Shown here: positions 26,673 to 36,112 of the stretch, in pieces
Layout of the letters: each line of letters begins with the position of its first letter
Numbering within the stretch: position 1 is the stretch's first letter
DNA from: an uncultured Bacteroidales bacterium
Lineage (GTDB): Bacteria > Bacteroidota > Bacteroidia > Bacteroidales > Paludibacteraceae
Length of the DNA stretch: 41,815 nt
Direction of reading: 5' to 3'
Assembly: GCA_902783545.1 (NCBI GenBank)
Contig: CACZRD010000047.1
Span: forward strand, 1-41,815
Made by a program: the position numbers and the translations under genes
The notes under the pieces: model-generated
Seen by the model: the letters and a program-made list of their open reading frames with translations, nothing else
Databases searched by the model: none
Told to the model about the DNA's origin: nothing

Positions 26673-29600
26673 ATGAAACAGTTTTTTACTAAGTTTATGA
26701 TGGCAGCCGTACTCGTGATGAGTACGCTGTTAGTGTATGCACAACAGTTGCCCGACCCGGGTTTTGAAGACTGGTCGGGTGCAAAGTTCGACGGCAAGGA
26801 GCAACCTGCTTCATGGCACGGCTCGAACGTATCACAATCCGGCATTAGTTTCAATTTCACTACCCGCGTGACTGGGCGAAGCGGAAGCGCTATTTGTGTG
26901 ACTAACACCAATTGCAGTGCGATGGGTATAGGACAGGTTTCTCCCGGATACTTTAGTTTAGGAAAACCGTGGCAATATTTGTCAAGTGTAACAGAAATCC
27001 ACAAAGCTACCGGTGGTACAGATGGCGGTATCAGTTTTGCCCATCGCCCGGACGCGATATCCGTATGGATTAAGCGTACAGGAAATAAAACAGTAGATGA
27101 GAATTATAGTATTCTTTTCTATTCATGGAAAGGTACATCCAAAGGAAAAAGTTACAAGGGTAACAAGGTCGATGACTGTACGGAAACCGATCAAGTCCAT
27201 GAGGACGAAGAGTCTGACATTCGTCAAACAATGGATAAAAACAAGTGCGGAACAACAACTCTGGCAACTCAGATAGCAGAAGGTTTCTTCTTTGAAAAGA
27301 AAGGTTATTCCAACTGGACGCATATAACTGTGCCGATCTATTATTTCAGCGATGAGGTGCCGGACAAGTGCAACGTCATCATCTCTGCATCGGGTTACCC
27401 TAATTTTCGTTCAAGCGGTAATATCAATGAGGGCAATGCTATTATCGCTGATGATATCGAACTGATTTACTCCTCGGAGATACAGAAGTTGTATATCGGC
27501 AACAAGGAATGGAAAGGCTTCAAGCCTAATAGCACGGAGGTACAGACATGCTCCTTGGGTGAAGGCGCTACCGTTATACCTGACATTTTTGCCGTGCGCG
27601 GTGCCGGTACGTTGACCAATATGAATGGTACAACAGCCAAGGTTCCCGGTCGCCGGTTGACCTCAACGGAGTGTGTTATCAAGAAAGGCACGGTGGATGG
27701 CGAGCTAACGACTATCACTGTTAAGTCCGCTGACGGCAAGTCCACTACGACATACAAGATTAAGTTCGTGTCATCCGTCAGCAACAATGCCCGTCTGGCT
27801 GACATCCGCGTTAATGGTGAGACCGTCAGCGGATTCAATACCTACCTGCAGAACTATAATGTAGAACTGCCTTACGGCACGACAGCTGCACCGGTTGTGG
27901 AGGCTACGCCGCAGGACGCAACTGCTGATGTGGAGATCACGCAGCCGACATCGGTGAACGGAAAAGCGAAGATCGTTGTTACAGCGCAGGACGGCACGAC
28001 GCAATTGACGTACGACCTGTCGTTCTCGGTTGCCGCTCTCTCGGATGCCACGCTCAAGAACATCTTCATCAACGGTGATCCTCTCCCCGGTTTCCAGCCA
28101 TCTAAGAGCAACTACACCGTCTCGCTGCCTGAGGAAACAACATCTGCGCCGACCGTCACATGGGAATCGGCATATCCTGCCGGAGCACAGAAAATAGAGC
28201 TGCTGTCGAACACGCTTGAGGGCGGTGCACAGATCAAGGTGACGATCCCGAATAATAGTTCAGCAACCAAGACGTATAAACTGACGTACAAGAAGGAGAA
28301 ATCGTCGTACTCGTATCTGAGTGCAATCATGCTTGACGGTGTGCTGCTCGAGGGCTTTGAGCCGGAGAAGACGGCTTATACCATCACCCTGCCGTTGGGT
28401 ACAACCACTCTGCCGGCAATCACATGGACGAGGGGCGACTCCTATCAGACCGTTCAAATGACCGAGGGTGGAGTAGATGGCGTAACGCGTATCGAGGTGA
28501 CGGCTGCCAGTGGAGCAACGACGACCTATCGTCTTACGTTCCAAACGGAGAAATCCACCAATAACGCTCTGGCGGGTATCGCCATTGACGGCACGCCGCT
28601 GGAGGAGTTCGCCCCTGAGACCTTGGCATATACGGTAGCACTGCCTGCCGGTACGACAACACTGCCGACGGTTACGTACACTACGGGTGATGCGTATCAG
28701 ACGGTAGCCCAGTCTGTCAATCCGTCGCAGATGACGGTTCGTCTGACGGTTACGGCCGGTGACGGCTCGACGCGCGTCTATGTAATAACATTCGAGGTGC
28801 AGAAGTCTGCCAATGCTCTGCTTCAGATGATCTATCTGAACGGCAACCCCTTGGAGAACTTCGAGCCCGAGACCCTGGATTACTCCCTCGTATGGAGCGA
28901 AGCCACGATGCCTAAGGTGACAGTACTGGCTAACCCGGGGCAGTCGGTAACCATCGTTTCGCCGGCATCGTACGGTACCGTACGTATCGTCGTTACACCG
29001 GAGGAAGGTGCAGCCAATACCTACACCGTTCAGCTCACCTCGCCGAACGCTGCCGTCCTGCCGGATTTCCCAGCGGAAGCGTTCCCCGCATCCGATAATG
29101 CCCGACTGGCGGCACTCTATATCGGCGGCGTGCAATATGATAACTTCAATCCGACAATTGAGTCCTACAACTACGACCTGCCTTGGCGCACCTATCAGGT
29201 GCCGGCTGTCATGGCTGTAGCGGGTGGTATTGGTCAGACTATCACCATTGAGCACGGTGCAGTCAATCGGCCTACGCTCATCAAGGTGCTGGCGGCTGAC
29301 AAGACGACTACCAAAACATACAAGATTAACTTCCGTGTACCTAAGTCGAGCAACACGAAGCTGGCGTCTGTCGAGATTGACGGTGTGGACTTTACGTTCG
29401 ATCCTGATAAGCTGACGTACACCGGTATCTACCTGCCTTACGGTACTACGCAATCGCCGGCACTGACTGTCGAGCGCGCTGAAGGTGAGCAGTCACTCAA
29501 GATCACCGAAGCACCCATTGGCAAATCGTCCACTATCGAGGTAACGGCTGAAGATGGTACGAAGGCAACTTATTCGTTCTCATACCTGATTACCCCGCCG

Positions 29601-32600
29601 GATAAAGCCAATGAACTGTTGTCAATCGTGCTGGATGGCGTAGGCGCTCTGGATATGGAACAAGGACCGGACTTCACACCAGCACTGCCATACGGCACTA
29701 CGGAGTTGAAGATTGTGTCTATCACCAAGAATTATCCCGAGCAGGAGGTGAAGGTTATCAACGGTGGCGTGAGCACGCCGACCATCATTACCGTTAAGTC
29801 ACTCAATCTTGAGGAGGCGGATATGGTATATACCATCACTCCGAATGTGAACCCGTTTGATCCGGCGCAATTGTTGGATATCCAGATTGACGGGACGAGT
29901 ATGTCGCAATTCCAATCGGGGATATATAACTACGTACTCTCCACCACGGGCGCAACTCCAACGGTGACCTATACGGCGCAAACCATCGAAGGTATGGAAA
30001 TAGATGTCGAGGAAGAGAGTAACGCTAAATGGGTCAAACTGACTGTAACGGCTGGTGAAGACGAGCAGTACAAGCATATCTATCAGGTTACATTCTTTTA
30101 TCCGAATGACATCACGTTTGACGTGGATTTCGAGAATTGGAAGGACTGCAAGAATGATAATACCAGTTCGACGGGTAAAGTGCCCAATGGCTGGTATGCT
30201 CCGATCAATGCCGTCACGACTGGAGATGCTGGTACGTATTACCCGGAGAATGCAACGCAGCCCGTGACCAACAAGACGCATGGCTCCAAAGCGGCTGAGT
30301 TGGCGACAACTTACCTGCTGACCTCGGCGGAGTCTATGCCGGGCTTTCTCTCGCTCGCAGAACCTACCGTATCTGTCGGTAAATGGCTATTATGGTTCTA
30401 TGAGGTTCATTCAACATTGGCTTTCGGGAATCCAATACCGTTCCGCAATACGCCGGATAATGTGGCGATTGACTATAATGTGCAGGCAAACAATAGAGTG
30501 ACCGGCTGGCGTTTTATATACAATGCCAACGGATTGCAGCAGATTAACCTGTCGGAGAATTTCAGCACCTTGACCAAAAATAAATGGTACACCTATTCGA
30601 AGGCAATCAACTATGATCCGGATTTTGTGCCGACCACACTGAACATCCTAATCAGTTCGGCACAGTCCGATAACCTGTCCGACTATTTTGTTAGTTCGGA
30701 TGGCGCACAAAGCAAAAAACGCTGGACATCCAAGATGTACGTGGATAACTTGCGTCTCACTTACAGTTCTGTGCTGAACGGATTGACCGTCAACGGTGCA
30801 GGTGCTACAAAGGACGGCAATGCATTTACCGCCACAGTGGATGCCGACTTTGCCGGCACACCTGCGCTCGTGTTCAACCATGCAGTAGCCGACCAGATGC
30901 CGGTTGTAGCATGGCAGGATGAGGTGGACGGCGTACGCACGGCCACGATCACGAACTATGCAGAGAACCTCTCCACCACGGCATACACGCTGACCGTAAC
31001 CCGCCCGAAGTCCACCAAGACGAACTGCACCTACACACTTGACGGTCGTGACCTGACAGTGGTCAAGGGTTCGCCGTATCAGACCATCGACGTTTCGGAG
31101 AACGATACAGCGTTTGTCATCACCGTCACAGCCGAGTCGGGTGCGAAACAGGTGTACTACGCAGCGTTTAATGCCGGCGGCAGTGGCGCAGGCGAGGTGA
31201 CGGAAGTTCCTGCCGAGGAGATGATCACCGGTGTCTCGACGGCCCGCCTGTTGAACCTCGTGGAGCAACCGATTGTGAACTACGACCGTGAGTTCCCGCT
31301 GGATAGCGTGGTGATGGTTACGAATGATACCTGCCACTTCATCACCGTCTATGGTACGAGTGACGATACAACGTATGTCATCAATCGTAATGCGTCGGCG
31401 AACGCCCTGCTCGATTCACTCAAGATCAGCGGTCTGGCTGTGCCCGGCTTCTACGAGCAGACCTTCAACTACGAGATGGCTATGCCGTCCATCGATGCTG
31501 TTGATGCCTTCGCGCAGGACACCACTGCCGAAGCACGATATAAAGTCGTGCCGATTGATTCCGAAAACGCAGCGATCTTCGTCTATGTGACAGCACCGGA
31601 CGGTAAGACGCATGCTACATACTCCGTTCTGGTACATCTGCACCCGCTGGGCACCGATGCTTACCTGACAGCCATCACGGCGGACGGAGTGTTGATTGAC
31701 GGCTTCCAGTCCACGAAGTACGACTACACCATCGAGCTGCCTGCCGGCTCGGCGATTCCGCAACTCGCTTCCGTAGCCTGCGAGGGAGCTTATGTCGAGG
31801 CAACGGCTATGACTGTGGCAGCCACCACAACGGTAGCCTATACCGTCACATCCGAGGACGAGAAGACGCAGCACACATATACCGTTCAGATAACCATACT
31901 CCCGTCGGAGGTGTCGACGCTCGATAACCTGTATATTAACAATACGGCTGTTGAAGGCTTCAGCGCCGGACAGGTGACATACGACATCGAGTTGCCGTAC
32001 GGCACGACAGAGATGCCGGCTATCACATATGACCTAACCGACAGGAATAGTACAGCAGCCGTTGCTACCGGCGAATGGACGGCTACGGTTACCGTGACAG
32101 CCGAGGATGGCGAGCACACAACAACCTATACGCTGGTGTTCACCATCGCCAAATCTACCAATGCCGCGCTGGCAGCTATCCTGCTGGACGGCGAACCGAT
32201 GGCGAACTTCTACGCTGACGAGTTCAAATACACCGTTAATATACCCTATGGCGCTGAGATACCTGTCATCACGGCTCAGGCTGATGATCCTGCCGCTACG
32301 GTTGAGGTTACAGGCAATACGATAGTTGTTACTGCCGAGGACGGTGTGACGCAAAACACCTATACTCTTGAGTTCGTACATCTGCCTTCGACGAATGCTA
32401 AACTGCTGTCCATCGAACTGGATGGTGTCAAGCAGCGTGGCTTTGATCCCGAAGTATATGCGTATGAAGATACCGTATTGTACGGCGCACCGATGCCGGT
32501 TGTCACATGGACGGTTGCTGACGAACAGCAACAGGTGGATACCACATGGGTAGGCGATACCAAACTGACTATCACTGTTACCGCCGGTGACGGAGAGACA

Positions 32601-33482
32601 ACAGAGGAATACGAACTCACGTTCATCCACTTGCTCTCATCCAACTGGTATTTGTACGACCTGAAAGTCCGTGGTACGACCATCGAAGGCTTCCGCCGTG
32701 ATTCGTTCGACTATACGATTGTCTATCCGGTCGGTACCGATTCCGCTTCGCTTTGCACAGAATTGGACATCGTTGCCGTACCCGAAGAGACGGATGCTAC
32801 CGTCACAGTATCGAAGACAGATGCGGTACTTCAGGTATACGTTAAGGCACCGGACGGAACGATAGGTGTATATGTTATCAATCAGACGATCTTGCTCTCG
32901 TCAGAGGCACGCCTGAAGATGATATGGCTGGATGGAAACGAGCTCAAAGACTTCGACAAGGATGTGATGAACTACACCGTTGTTCTCGCACAAGGTGCTA
33001 CTCTGCCGGAGATCTCCGCCGAGACCATTGACCCGACGGCAATATGGGAGGCGGGAATGGAAACGGATATTGAGAACGGCAAGTCTGTTGATCTCTATAC
33101 CACAGCTCAGAACGGAAAAGAGTTGACTTATACCATCCAATTCACGTATGCTAACTGGGTTGCCACCAGTGACGTCGATGACAACGATTGCCTGTTCTTC
33201 CCGATCGGAAACGGACAGTTCAAGGCTGTTACCATCAGCGTGGGCGTGAAACTCGGTATCTATGATATGAACGGACATCTCATCCAACTGTCGGAAGTGC
33301 CGGTTGCTGATCCTGCGGATGTAGAGGTTGAGGTGGATAACAGTGGTAACCAGAAGTTACTCAAGGCGTACGCGAGTGCGGACGGCGTAATCTATCAAGC
33401 CGCTACAGGACAACCGTTCATTTACGTGTTCTACAACTCGGAGTCGAAGCGCGCAACGCGCGGAGGCAAGTTCGCTTGGTAA
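26673..33482 (+). CDS. Secreted PCMD / cadherin-like beta-sandwich repeat protein
   Basis: A 2269-aa exported protein. The signal peptide ends at about residue 23 (VYAQQ). Residues ~24-270 match the PCMD fold (putative carbohydrate metabolism domain): DPGFEDW, then TGGTDGGISFAHRPDAISVW. A run of ~75-80-aa units follows with the pattern L..I.(L/I)(D/N)G..L.GF.P....Y...LP.GTT..P.(V/I), resembling cadherin-like beta-sandwich repeats: about nine or ten before and eight after a second, divergent PCMD-like module at ~1148-1370 (DVDFENW, DNVAIDYNV). The tail (LGIYDMNGHLIQLSEV...KFAW) may be a type IX-like signal but is atypical. It probably binds or processes glycans, or acts as a surface adhesin alongside the giant protein; no catalytic residues can be assigned. 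Confidence 0.8.
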   Translation: MKQFFTKFMMAAVLVMSTLLVYAQQLPDPGFEDWSGAKFDGKEQPASWHGSNVSQSGISFNFTTRVTGRSGSAICVTNTNCSAMGIGQVSPGYFSLGKPWQYLSSVTEIHKATGGTDGGISFAHRPDAISVWIKRTGNKTVDENYSILFYSWKGTSKGKSYKGNKVDDCTETDQVHEDEESDIRQTMDKNKCGTTTLATQIAEGFFFEKKGYSNWTHITVPIYYFSDEVPDKCNVIISASGYPNFRSSGNINEGNAIIADDIELIYSSEIQKLYIGNKEWKGFKPNSTEVQTCSLGEGATVIPDIFAVRGAGTLTNMNGTTAKVPGRRLTSTECVIKKGTVDGELTTITVKSADGKSTTTYKIKFVSSVSNNARLADIRVNGETVSGFNTYLQNYNVELPYGTTAAPVVEATPQDATADVEITQPTSVNGKAKIVVTAQDGTTQLTYDLSFSVAALSDATLKNIFINGDPLPGFQPSKSNYTVSLPEETTSAPTVTWESAYPAGAQKIELLSNTLEGGAQIKVTIPNNSSATKTYKLTYKKEKSSYSYLSAIMLDGVLLEGFEPEKTAYTITLPLGTTTLPAITWTRGDSYQTVQMTEGGVDGVTRIEVTAASGATTTYRLTFQTEKSTNNALAGIAIDGTPLEEFAPETLAYTVALPAGTTTLPTVTYTTGDAYQTVAQSVNPSQMTVRLTVTAGDGSTRVYVITFEVQKSANALLQMIYLNGNPLENFEPETLDYSLVWSEATMPKVTVLANPGQSVTIVSPASYGTVRIVVTPEEGAANTYTVQLTSPNAAVLPDFPAEAFPASDNARLAALYIGGVQYDNFNPTIESYNYDLPWRTYQVPAVMAVAGGIGQTITIEHGAVNRPTLIKVLAADKTTTKTYKINFRVPKSSNTKLASVEIDGVDFTFDPDKLTYTGIYLPYGTTQSPALTVERAEGEQSLKITEAPIGKSSTIEVTAEDGTKATYSFSYLITPPDKANELLSIVLDGVGALDMEQGPDFTPALPYGTTELKIVSITKNYPEQEVKVINGGVSTPTIITVKSLNLEEADMVYTITPNVNPFDPAQLLDIQIDGTSMSQFQSGIYNYVLSTTGATPTVTYTAQTIEGMEIDVEEESNAKWVKLTVTAGEDEQYKHIYQVTFFYPNDITFDVDFENWKDCKNDNTSSTGKVPNGWYAPINAVTTGDAGTYYPENATQPVTNKTHGSKAAELATTYLLTSAESMPGFLSLAEPTVSVGKWLLWFYEVHSTLAFGNPIPFRNTPDNVAIDYNVQANNRVTGWRFIYNANGLQQINLSENFSTLTKNKWYTYSKAINYDPDFVPTTLNILISSAQSDNLSDYFVSSDGAQSKKRWTSKMYVDNLRLTYSSVLNGLTVNGAGATKDGNAFTATVDADFAGTPALVFNHAVADQMPVVAWQDEVDGVRTATITNYAENLSTTAYTLTVTRPKSTKTNCTYTLDGRDLTVVKGSPYQTIDVSENDTAFVITVTAESGAKQVYYAAFNAGGSGAGEVTEVPAEEMITGVSTARLLNLVEQPIVNYDREFPLDSVVMVTNDTCHFITVYGTSDDTTYVINRNASANALLDSLKISGLAVPGFYEQTFNYEMAMPSIDAVDAFAQDTTAEARYKVVPIDSENAAIFVYVTAPDGKTHATYSVLVHLHPLGTDAYLTAITADGVLIDGFQSTKYDYTIELPAGSAIPQLASVACEGAYVEATAMTVAATTTVAYTVTSEDEKTQHTYTVQITILPSEVSTLDNLYINNTAVEGFSAGQVTYDIELPYGTTEMPAITYDLTDRNSTAAVATGEWTATVTVTAEDGEHTTTYTLVFTIAKSTNAALAAILLDGEPMANFYADEFKYTVNIPYGAEIPVITAQADDPAATVEVTGNTIVVTAEDGVTQNTYTLEFVHLPSTNAKLLSIELDGVKQRGFDPEVYAYEDTVLYGAPMPVVTWTVADEQQQVDTTWVGDTKLTITVTAGDGETTEEYELTFIHLLSSNWYLYDLKVRGTTIEGFRRDSFDYTIVYPVGTDSASLCTELDIVAVPEETDATVTVSKTDAVLQVYVKAPDGTIGVYVINQTILLSSEARLKMIWLDGNELKDFDKDVMNYTVVLAQGATLPEISAETIDPTAIWEAGMETDIENGKSVDLYTTAQNGKELTYTIQFTYANWVATSDVDDNDCLFFPIGNGQFKAVTISVGVKLGIYDMNGHLIQLSEVPVADPADVEVEVDNSGNQKLLKAYASADGVIYQAATGQPFIYVFYNSESKRATRGGKFAW
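27780..33130 (+). repeat. ~17 beta-sandwich repeat units (coding), split by a second PCMD module
   Basis: Unit starts can be followed by the LxxIxLDG motif: LADIRVNG, LKNIFING, LSAIMLDG, LAGIAIDG, LQMIYLNG, LAALYIGG, LASVEIDG, LLSIVLDG, LLDIQIDG, then after 30115-30780 LNGLTVNG, LTAITADG, LDNLYINN, LAAILLDG, LLSIELDG, LYDLKVRG, LKMIWLDG. These units lack the cysteine pairs of the giant protein. Confidence 0.7.
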
Positions 33483-33510
33483 GCAATCCGCAAATCACAA
33501 GTTGTAATAA

Positions 33511-33545
33511 AAAGAATTGAGGCTCACATCGAGCCTCAATTCTTT
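33511..33545. terminator. Bidirectional terminator between convergent genes
   Basis: A perfect 15-bp stem, AAAGAATTGAGGCTC (33511-33525) with its complement at 33531-33545, and a 5-nt loop. A's on one side and T's on the other give a U-tail in both directions. It lies between the plus-strand PCMD gene and the minus-strand GH53 gene, whose stop is at 33550-33552. Confidence 0.9.
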
Positions 33546-33549
33546 TCTG

Positions 33550-34644
33550 TTAGTAGTCTTTCTCGCTTTGCAGTAAGATCTCCATCACTCTTGATGGCTG
33601 CCCGTCCGGCGTGAAGGCTCCCATATCATAGCTGCCCCAACCGAGCGGGATGTATTCTGCCGGTCGCCAGCCGCCATATACTTCGGGTTCCCAGTAGAAT
33701 ATCCCGGCACAGGAGTCGATAGCGGTGATGCGATGGATGAAGTCTGCCATGACGATCTCGGACTCCGGATTGTTGGCGAACATGCCCACTTCGGCTATCA
33801 TCACCGGACAATGCCAGTCGGCTATCAACCGCCGGATGTTCGCTTCTGCCAGTTCGTTCATCTCTTGCCAACTCTTGCCTCCGTTCCATGCACTCATCAT
33901 CGGGTAATGGCTGAGACCTATCATGTCCCATTTGCCGCCGTGAGCCTGCATCGACTCCCAGAACCAGTCACGCCGCTCGTAGGCATTGTCCACATGCACG
34001 ATAACCGTGATCTCAGGAAACACCTCTTTGGCTGCATCGTAACCCGTACGCGTGAAGCCTGCATAGCGATTCCAGCCTTCTGTCTGCTGATCACTGATTG
34101 CCGACTGCTGACAGCTCACTTTACCCATCGGCCACAGCATCCCGTTCGGAGTCTCGTTGCCTATCTGTACCCATTCGGGCGTTATCCCTGACTGCTTGAG
34201 TGCACCCAGTACGTCGAGCGTGTGTTCCCGTACCGCCTTACACATCGTCTCGTAGTCGTAGTCCTGCCACGCAGCAGGGATAGTCTGATGGTTGGGGTCG
34301 GCAAAGAAATCCGAGTAATGGATATCTATCATGATCCGCAGTCCGGTTTGGGCGGCGCGTTGGGCGAGATGGAGCATATCTTCCTTGTTGCTCCATCCCG
34401 TACTATGGTTCACCCATACACGGAGTCGCACGGCATTCATGCCCATATCACGCAGCAGCTCGATGCAGTCTGACGGCTGATTGCAGATTGCTGCCGGCTG
34501 ATAGAACTTCACTCCGTCGTGCTCCATCTCGCTCAGCCAACTCAGGTCAGCACCTTTGGCCCATGGTTCGCGTGCGGTTTCGGTTTTCTGATTACAAGCG
34601 GTCAGTGTGATTGCCGCCAGTGCAAAGATGATTAGTTTTTTCAT
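33550..34644 (-). CDS. GH53 endo-beta-1,4-galactanase, lipoprotein
   Basis: Hydrolyses beta-1,4-galactan side chains of pectin. The leader LIIFALAAITLTAC has a lipobox, so the enzyme is membrane-anchored. The family start KGADLSWLSEMEHDGVKFY is present, as are the acid/base Glu164 in IGNETPNG and the nucleophile Glu285 in IAEVG. I chose the ATG at 34644 (364 aa); a TTG seven codons upstream would precede the leader. Two heptanucleotide tracts lie in the gene. One encodes SCQQSAISDQQTEGW (residues ~177-191), an added loop after the acid/base strand; the other covers residues ~47-58. It is last in a long minus-strand cluster, 17 nt after the BASS transporter. No SusC/SusD pair is nearby. Confidence 0.9.
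   Translation of the reverse strand: MKKLIIFALAAITLTACNQKTETAREPWAKGADLSWLSEMEHDGVKFYQPAAICNQPSDCIELLRDMGMNAVRLRVWVNHSTGWSNKEDMLHLAQRAAQTGLRIMIDIHYSDFFADPNHQTIPAAWQDYDYETMCKAVREHTLDVLGALKQSGITPEWVQIGNETPNGMLWPMGKVSCQQSAISDQQTEGWNRYAGFTRTGYDAAKEVFPEITVIVHVDNAYERRDWFWESMQAHGGKWDMIGLSHYPMMSAWNGGKSWQEMNELAEANIRRLIADWHCPVMIAEVGMFANNPESEIVMADFIHRITAIDSCAGIFYWEPEVYGGWRPAEYIPLGWGSYDMGAFTPDGQPSRVMEILLQSEKDY
34081..34115 (-). repeat. Heptanucleotide tract 1 inside the GH53 gene
   Basis: Plus-strand 7-mers TGTCTGC, TGATCAC, TGATTGC, CGACTGC, TGACAGC. On the coding strand they read GC(A/T)(G/A)TCA-like units, the same heptamer family as in and after yicC. Confidence 0.75.
34471..34505 (-). repeat. Heptanucleotide tract 2 inside the GH53 gene
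   Basis: Plus-strand 7-mers TGACGGC, TGATTGC, AGATTGC, TGCCGGC, TGATAGA. More decayed than tract 1. It lies where family members have a short turn between GVKFY and the DC.ELL helix. Confidence 0.5.
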
Positions 34645-34661
34645 AGTTCTTCTTTTTAGCT

Positions 34662-35597
34662 TCAATTTTGGCGTAATGATTTTCGAGAGTAGATGCGTGC
34701 GACAATCGCGCCGCTGATGTTATGCCATACGCTGAACACTGCACCGGGGATCGTAGCCAGCGGGAAGGCCGCAAAATGCATCACAGCCAGCGAGGTTGCC
34801 AAGCCAGAGTTCTGCATGCCGACTTCTATACTGAGTGCCACGCTCTTTGGTCGTTGCAAACGCAACAAACGACCTACCAGATACCCGACGCCCAGTCCGA
34901 GCAGATTGTGAAGCATCACAACGAGCACGACAATCAGACCTGCGGTCATCAGCCGATCGGCATTGTGCGCCACAACGATCCCTACGGTCAGTGCTACCGC
35001 GACGGACGAGAATGCAGGCAGGTAAGGCGTGACGCGCTGCGTCAGCTTCGGAATGAAGCGTTGGCAGAGCAGTCCGCAGACGATGGGTAGGATAACGATA
35101 TAGACGATGCTCATCAGCATACCTGTTGTATGCACATCGACCATTGTTCCCGCCAATAGCCAGACAAGCAGCGGTGTCAGCAATGGTGCAAGCAGGGTCG
35201 ATGCGGCGGTCATACCTACCGATAGAGCCAAGTCGCCTTTGGCCAGATAGGTGATCACATTCGATGCCGTCCCGCCCGGGCAGCAACCGACCAGGATGAC
35301 ACCTATCGCCAATTCTTGCGGAAGCGAGAATGCCCAAGTCAGTCCCCATGCCAGTAGCGGCATGACGGTGAACTGCGTGAGGCAACCGATCAGGATGTCT
35401 TTCGGACGACTCAGCACAATCTTGAAGTCCTGCGGCGAAAGTGTCAATCCCATGCCGAACATGATGATGCCCAGCATCGGATTGATCACCCACGTGCCGA
35501 TCCACGCGAGTGACGCAGGCACAATGAGACTGATTGCTGCTACCATCAGCACCATCACCCCCATCCATTTGGCTATGAAATCACATATTCGTTGCAT
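34662..35597 (-). CDS. BASS-family (bile acid:Na+ symporter-like) transporter
   Basis: Integral inner-membrane protein of 311 aa with about nine or ten hydrophobic segments. Recognised by the MFGMGLTLSPQDF motif, the VGCCPGGTASNVITYLAKGDLALSV block (residues ~103-127) that lines the sodium/substrate site, and the usual length. Bacterial members move bile acids, pantothenate, organic acids or sulfur compounds; the substrate cannot be deduced here. The start codon lies 22 nt after the flavodoxin stop, and the galactanase follows directly, so it belongs to the same transcription unit. Confidence 0.88.
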   Translation of the reverse strand: MQRICDFIAKWMGVMVLMVAAISLIVPASLAWIGTWVINPMLGIIMFGMGLTLSPQDFKIVLSRPKDILIGCLTQFTVMPLLAWGLTWAFSLPQELAIGVILVGCCPGGTASNVITYLAKGDLALSVGMTAASTLLAPLLTPLLVWLLAGTMVDVHTTGMLMSIVYIVILPIVCGLLCQRFIPKLTQRVTPYLPAFSSVAVALTVGIVVAHNADRLMTAGLIVVLVVMLHNLLGLGVGYLVGRLLRLQRPKSVALSIEVGMQNSGLATSLAVMHFAAFPLATIPGAVFSVWHNISGAIVARIYSRKSLRQN

Positions 35598-35619
35598 GTT
35601 TCATTTTGTTATCTTATTA

Positions 35620-36105
35620 TCACTTGTTTAGCAATAAGCCCTTCTGCCAATTCAGCATCGGGTAGGTATTCTTGAGATAGCCTTCCGCTTCCTCGATACC
35701 GCTGCTACCGCTGGTGGCGAAGGGAATAAGCGTCTTGCCTTCCAACTGCGGCAGGTTGTTGTCCAGCCATGAGTTGATGATGCGCGGACAGATGCCCCAC
35801 CAGATCGGGAAACCGACATAGATCGTGTCGTACGGTGTGACGTCCGTGCATTGTTTGATCATCGGTCGCTCTTCGGGATCCTTCATCTCAAGCGATGAGC
35901 GCGACTTGTCATTGCGCCAATCCAGATCGGCTGCCGTGTAAGGCTGCGCGGGCTCGACCTCCCATAATAGGGCATCATGTTGTTTGGCGAGCCGCTCTGC
36001 TGCGGCTTTCGTTGTACCTGTAGCGGAGAAATACGCTACTAATGTCTTTGCATTCATAGATGTCATACATGCAGCACATAGGAGTGCCAATAAGATTCGT
36101 TTCAT
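35620..36105 (-). CDS. Flavodoxin with N-terminal export signal
   Basis: A 161-aa flavodoxin-fold protein. LVAYFSATGTTKAAAERLA is the FMN phosphate-binding loop, and VGFPIWWGICPRIINSWL supplies the aromatic residues that stack on the isoalloxazine ring. Unusually, a Sec-type leader (MKRILLALLCAACMTSMNA) precedes the first strand, with likely cleavage after MNA; lipidation at Cys13 is possible but the lipobox is weak. That would place the flavin protein outside the cytoplasm. It sits between the nitroreductase (8 nt upstream) and the BASS transporter, so a redox partnership with the nitroreductase is plausible but unproven. Confidence 0.85.
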   Translation of the reverse strand: MKRILLALLCAACMTSMNAKTLVAYFSATGTTKAAAERLAKQHDALLWEVEPAQPYTAADLDWRNDKSRSSLEMKDPEERPMIKQCTDVTPYDTIYVGFPIWWGICPRIINSWLDNNLPQLEGKTLIPFATSGSSGIEEAEGYLKNTYPMLNWQKGLLLNK

Positions 36106-36112
36106 CGTAAAA

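Noticed and set aside
33733..34191. Plus-strand open frames opposite the GH53 and BASS genes
   Set aside because: Shadows of clearly conserved minus-strand genes.
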